From assembly GCF_003111645.1 (NCBI RefSeq), contig NZ_CP022187.1:744001-808000 (forward strand): a stretch of DNA of 64,000 nt, given 5' to 3'. The notes beneath the pieces are model-generated. The model did not search any database, had not been told where the DNA came from, and saw only the letters and a list, made by a program, of their open reading frames with translations. Positions 60,896-64,000 of this stretch are shown in pieces; the stretch's first letter is position 1, and each line of letters opens with the position of its first letter. This DNA comes from Parazoarcus communis. Its GTDB lineage: Bacteria; Pseudomonadota; Gammaproteobacteria; Burkholderiales; Rhodocyclaceae. The position numbers and the translations under genes were made by a program.

Positions 60896-61918
60896 ATGAA
60901 CTTCGATACGCTTGCACCGCAGCCCGTACCCGGCGAACTGCTGTCCCGCTATCCGGTTTTTCATACTGATGATATGGACGAGGCCCGTCGCCGGGGGGCG
61001 GACGTATTCTGTGATCATCGCCTTGACTTCGCGGGTGCGGATCGTTCCTTCGATGCCCGCATGTGCTACCGCCGCCTGCGCGGCATCGGTTTGGGGCGGA
61101 TGACCTACGGCGGCGATGTCGCCATTGATCCTGGCCAACTTGATGCTTTCACCCTTGTGCAGATGCCGCTTAGCGGACATGAGCGGATTCGCTGCGGCAA
61201 CATCGCCATTGACTCCTGTCCTGGTGTTGCGTCAGTGGTCAGTCCCAAGCGGCCGGTCACGATGCAACACCGTGCAGGCACAGAAAAGATTTTTATCCGT
61301 ATCGACAGCGGGGTGCTTGAGCGCCACTGCATCCAGCACCTTGGGTACGAGCTTCGCGACGCCATCGACTTTCGGGTCGACATGCACCTCGATAGTGTCG
61401 CTGGGCAACGCTGGATGCGTGCGGTGCAGTGGCTGTTCGCTGAGGCCGAACATGATGGTGGAGGAGAGGGCGCGATTGCTTTGAGTTCGCCGCTACTCGC
61501 GGCGCAGATCGAGCAGATGCTGATCTCGATGCTGCTGATGTGCCAGCCGAACAACTACACTGATCGTTTTCAGGATCAGCCTCCGTCAATTGCACCGGCC
61601 TTCGTTAAGCGTGTCGAGCAGTACATCGAAGAGCATGCCGATGAGGCGCTGACAATCGTCGATCTTGCCGAACATGTCGGTGTCAGCAGTCGTTCGCTGT
61701 TTGCAGGATTCCGGCGCTTCCGCGACACCACACCCATGAACTATCTGAAGGAAGTACGCCTTAAGCGGGTGCACGACGCGTTGCTGCACAGTTGGGCTGG
61801 CGACACCACGGTGACACGTGAGGCCATGCGCTGGGGCTTTTCCCACCTTGGACACTTTGCCACCGCATACAAGCGGCGTTTTGGTGAATCGCCGTCTGAC
61901 ACACTCACACGCGGCTGA
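60896..61918 (+). CDS. AraC-family transcriptional regulator
   Basis: 340 residues from the ATG at 60896. The sensor domain (RMTYGGDVAIDPGQLDAFTLVQMPLSG) and the C-terminal helix-turn-helix pair (LTIVDLAEHVGVSSRSLFAGFRRFRDTTPMNYL; GFSHLGHFATAYKRRFGESPSDTL) closely resemble the AraC protein at 37860, so they are paralogues of one activator group. It converges with the copy-3 isatin-hydrolase-like gene and is divergent from the envelope module. It may activate either through the palindromes at 60681-60765 or the 16-bp element at 62862. Confidence 0.92.
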   Translation: MNFDTLAPQPVPGELLSRYPVFHTDDMDEARRRGADVFCDHRLDFAGADRSFDARMCYRRLRGIGLGRMTYGGDVAIDPGQLDAFTLVQMPLSGHERIRCGNIAIDSCPGVASVVSPKRPVTMQHRAGTEKIFIRIDSGVLERHCIQHLGYELRDAIDFRVDMHLDSVAGQRWMRAVQWLFAEAEHDGGGEGAIALSSPLLAAQIEQMLISMLLMCQPNNYTDRFQDQPPSIAPAFVKRVEQYIEEHADEALTIVDLAEHVGVSSRSLFAGFRRFRDTTPMNYLKEVRLKRVHDALLHSWAGDTTVTREAMRWGFSHLGHFATAYKRRFGESPSDTLTRG

Positions 61919-61921
61919 CGC

Positions 61922-61954
61922 AAAAAAATACCCGAGTGCATCGCACTCGGGTAT
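61922..61954. terminator. Terminator between convergent AraC and hydrolase genes
   Basis: ATACCCGAGTGC-atc-GCACTCGGGTAT is a perfect 12-bp stem (61928-61954). Seven A residues on its left give a T-run for minus-strand transcripts. It mainly terminates the hydrolase gene and may also stop araC read-through. Confidence 0.85.
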
Positions 61955-62020
61955 CAAGCGAACGGGGTGTCCGGTTAGGGACGGGGTCTGGAGAGGTTCC
62001 CCGTTCGGGCAGAGAGGCGG

Positions 62021-62809
62021 TTACTGGCCCGGGACGAGCGCGATGACCCGTAGCGGGCTGCCGGAGCCATTCCGGATTTTCAGCGGCGCAGCGAAGATGA
62101 TTGCGCCCTGGGCAGGCAGCTGGTCGAGATTGGTCAGGCACTGCAGACCGTAGCGGTTGTTGCCATGCATCAGGTAGTGGCAAGGGAAGGGCATGTCCCA
62201 CGCAAAGGATTGCCCGGCGTCGGTATTGATCGACTCCACGCCGAACCCGAACACGTCGCGTTCATCGATCAGCCACTGAACCAGCCCCTGCGCGGGCCCC
62301 GGCGTATGGGGGCCATCTTCGCGCGCATTGACGTATTCGTCGGGCATCGCACGCTTGGACCAGTCGGTGCGCAGCAGCACCCAGGAGCGGGCGGGAATCC
62401 TGCCGTGGGTGGCTTCCCAGCGTTCGACGAATTCCACCGTCAGCAGGAAGTCCGGGTTCTCCGCCGCTTCGCGGCTGCAGTCGATCACGCAGGCATGCGC
62501 CACGAAATTCTCCGGCGGAATCGTATCCACCGCGTTGTTCGGAAAATCCTTGCCGCTCACCCAATGTACCGGCGCGTCGAAGTGGGTGCCGGTGTGCTCC
62601 GACATTGAGAAGTTGTTCCAGTACCACGCCGGGCCGCGCTCGTCGTAGCGCGAGATCTCTTCCATCCTGAACGGCCAGCACTGGCCGAACTGGGGTGGCA
62701 GCTGGAGCGACGGGAACTCGGGCGACAGGGTCTGCGTCAGGTCGACGATGCGAATCTGTCCGGTCGCAAGCTCGAGAGCGAACTGCGACAGTGCGCTGGT
62801 GGCGGTCAT
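62021..62809 (-). CDS. Cyclase-family metal hydrolase, isatin hydrolase-like (copy 3)
   Basis: 262 residues from the ATG at 62809 (MTATSALSQFALELATGQIRIVDL) with GGGAG seven bases upstream; a start 13 codons earlier is less likely. It has EHTGTHFDAPVHW (His72, His76, Asp78, His82) and YGLQCLTNLDQL with the Gln ligand candidate, as in copies 1 and 2. Monocistronic, with its own terminator and the 16-bp upstream element shared with copy 2. Three retained copies suggest different substrates or separate regulation of the same ring-opening step. Confidence 0.87.
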   Translation of the reverse strand: MTATSALSQFALELATGQIRIVDLTQTLSPEFPSLQLPPQFGQCWPFRMEEISRYDERGPAWYWNNFSMSEHTGTHFDAPVHWVSGKDFPNNAVDTIPPENFVAHACVIDCSREAAENPDFLLTVEFVERWEATHGRIPARSWVLLRTDWSKRAMPDEYVNAREDGPHTPGPAQGLVQWLIDERDVFGFGVESINTDAGQSFAWDMPFPCHYLMHGNNRYGLQCLTNLDQLPAQGAIIFAAPLKIRNGSGSPLRVIALVPGQ

Positions 62810-63131
62810 GATGATCTCCCGGGAAGTTGATGACGCATTGTTGTGCATCGTCGCCGACGGGGAAATCCGAAAAGCGCGAGCGGCTAACCCTAAAGCGCAA
62901 ATGCTGCGGGGCAGGACGGAGCCGGCAGATTGATCGAGTATGTCACCAAAGAATTAGGCAGATGGATGGCCCCGCAACTACTCGCAGACTTGAGACTCAG
63001 GTCTGATATATGCATTGCTGCGCCGCCGCACGTTCTTCGTGGAGTGCGAAATTACCCACAACGATATAGCAGGTTTTCCGCTAGAGTGCAGTCATTGGCT
63101 TGCTTGGCTGCCTGGACGCAGCCATTGACGC
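62810..63131. promoter_or_regulatory. Divergent region between copy-3 hydrolase and AmiC-like gene
   Basis: No gene in 322 bp. It contains the shared 16-bp element (62862-62877) for the hydrolase. Toward the AmiC-like gene it is moderately AT-rich with possible -10 sequences near 63005-63070, but no convincing promoter or ribosome site could be fixed. Confidence 0.4.
62862..62877 (-). promoter_or_regulatory. 16-bp element shared with the copy-2 hydrolase promoter
   Basis: GAAATCCGAAAAGCGC, identical to 25912-25927 and at a similar distance (53 bp) from the start codon. Flanking TAGCCG and GCGC blocks are also conserved in the same order. Confidence 0.6.
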
Positions 63132-64000
63132 ATGGAGTTCGTATTGGCTGATTTGCACAAGATTACCGTTCGTCCCGACCACAGTGGGTATCGGCAGCCT
63201 CATCCGTCGGCCTCCGGCGAACGCCGGCTGGTGGCCGGTGCCGTTCGTATCGGCTTGATGCCGCCCCTCACCGGACTGGTTGCCTTGTACGGGCAGGAGA
63301 TCGTCTGGGCGGCACGGATGGCCTGCGACGAGATCAATGAGCGCGGCGGTGTGCTTGGGCGACCACTCGAACTGGTCATCGAGGACGACGGCAGCCTGCC
63401 TGATACGGCGGTGCCCGCTGCCTTGAGGCTGGTGAATGAGCATCGCTGCGCAGCCATCATCGGCAACCTGCTGTCCAATTCGCGGATCGCGGTGGCGGAG
63501 CAGGTTGCGGAGCCGCTGCACATGCCCTATCTGAACTTTTCGTTCTACGAGGGCAGCATCTCAGGGCGCTATTTTTTCCACATCGCTGCGCTGCCGAACC
63601 AGCAGATCGAAAAGATGATTCCCTTCATGGCCCGTCGTTACGGGCTCAAGATGTTTTTTGCAGGGAACAACTATGAGTGGCCGCGTGGGTCGATCGACGC
63701 GGCCAAGCGTACGCTCAAGGGCATCGAGGGCGATTGCCTCGGCGAGGAGTACCTGTCGATCGGTGCCAGCGATGACGAGATCCGGCGCTTGCTCGAAATG
63801 GTCGCGCGTTCCGGTGCCGACGTGTTCGTGCCCTATTTCGCCGGAAATGATCAGATCAGGCTGCTGACCTTTTTTGCGGCAATGGGATTGTCGAAGCGGA
63901 TGGCGGTGGTGATGGGCCACTTCGATGAAATGATGGCGAGTTGTCTGCCGCCCGAGGTGCGGGAGGGGTTGTATTCAAGCAATACCTATTTCATGTCGCT
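63132..64000 (+). CDS. AmiC-like ligand-binding protein without signal peptide (partial, cut by right edge)
   Basis: At least 289 codons from the ATG at 63132, the first start after an in-frame TGA; no good ribosome site is seen. It begins MEFVLADLHKITVRPDHSGY, with no signal peptide. The type I periplasmic-binding fold follows: GAVRIGLMPPLTGLVALYGQEIVWAARMACDEIN, IIGNLLSNSRIAVAEQV, and MFFAGNNYEWPRGSIDAAKR resembling the AmiC line with IYPRES. AmiC is the cytoplasmic amide sensor that controls the amidase operon through AmiR. By analogy this may be a cytosolic aromatic/amide sensor or the sensor domain of a longer signalling protein. Confidence 0.78.
   Translation, partial: MEFVLADLHKITVRPDHSGYRQPHPSASGERRLVAGAVRIGLMPPLTGLVALYGQEIVWAARMACDEINERGGVLGRPLELVIEDDGSLPDTAVPAALRLVNEHRCAAIIGNLLSNSRIAVAEQVAEPLHMPYLNFSFYEGSISGRYFFHIAALPNQQIEKMIPFMARRYGLKMFFAGNNYEWPRGSIDAAKRTLKGIEGDCLGEEYLSIGASDDEIRRLLEMVARSGADVFVPYFAGNDQIRLLTFFAAMGLSKRMAVVMGHFDEMMASCLPPEVREGLYSSNTYFMS

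Noticed and set aside
1-64000. tRNA, rRNA, CRISPR arrays, prophage or plasmid replication genes
   Set aside because: No cloverleaf-like sequence, spaced repeats, integrase, capsid or replication gene was noticed on reading both strands; a tRNAscan or CRISPR search was not run.

Overview
The window is a 64 kb, GC-rich stretch packed with catabolic genes. It most resembles an aromatic-degrading betaproteobacterium of the Azoarcus/Aromatoleum/Thauera type. That placement is inferred from gene content only: a 2-aminobenzoate-CoA-ligase-like enzyme, a two-subunit IorAB, several LIV-type ABC transporters, and a DUF1302/DUF1329/RND module. No rRNA, tRNA, CRISPR array or recognisable transposase was seen.

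Layout. (1) Positions 1-24.7 kb are all on the minus strand. Reading in the direction of transcription from 24.57 kb: iorA, iorB, a Rieske reductase, Rieske oxygenase alpha and beta subunits, an acyl-CoA synthetase, a thiolase-like protein, a DUF35/degenerate-SDR fusion, an isatin-hydrolase-like 'cyclase', an SDR, a LIV transporter (livK, livH, a fused livM-livG, livF), a ketopantoate-reductase-like protein and a class II aldolase. A 2-aminobenzoate-CoA-ligase-like gene and a second LIV transporter (livK, livH, livM, cut by the left edge) follow. (2) 25.0-25.8 kb holds a second isatin-hydrolase-like gene. (3) 26.2-34.5 kb (plus) holds a one-component Rieske oxygenase of the 2-oxoquinoline 8-monooxygenase/carbazole dioxygenase type, followed by mhpC-B-D-F-E-like meta-cleavage genes, a medium-chain dehydrogenase and a cupin. 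(4) 34.5-43 kb holds a GntR regulator, a second meta-cleavage set (hydrolase, lipocalin-like protein, extradiol dioxygenase), two tandem AraC regulators, and a styrene/indole-monooxygenase-like flavoprotein with a FadL-type channel and a flavin reductase. (5) 43.1-51.7 kb begins with a near-identical second copy of the Rieske oxygenase and its leader. Its reductase, an M20-like protein, an Asp/Glu-racemase-like protein, two amidases (the second frameshifted) and an SDR follow. (6) 51.7-54 kb holds a small VOC protein, an SDR and a divergent LysR regulator. (7) 54-60.5 kb (minus) holds the DUF1329/DUF1302/RND/YCF48 envelope module. (8) 60.9-64 kb holds a third AraC regulator, a third isatin-hydrolase-like gene and an AmiC-like sensor cut by the right edge.

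How the genes may work together (inference). The parts fit catabolism of N-heteroaromatic compounds of the indole or quinoline type. The duplicated oxygenase, its reductase and the MhpBCDEF enzymes match the logic of the 2-oxoquinoline -> 8-hydroxycoumarin -> 2,3-dihydroxyphenylpropionate route. The amidases and cyclase-family hydrolases are candidates for opening the lactam. The StyA-like flavoprotein with its flavin reductase, an SDR, the lipocalin-like protein, isatin-hydrolase-like enzymes, IorAB and the 2-aminobenzoate-CoA ligase could carry indole to 2-aminobenzoyl-CoA. The DUF35/SDR fusion, thiolase-like protein, SDR and acyl-CoA synthetase form a CoA-thioester chain-shortening module resembling the Bbs genes of toluene metabolism. 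Three AraC, one GntR and one LysR regulator and an AmiC-like sensor imply several separately controlled modules. Two of the isatin-hydrolase-like genes share a 16-bp upstream element.
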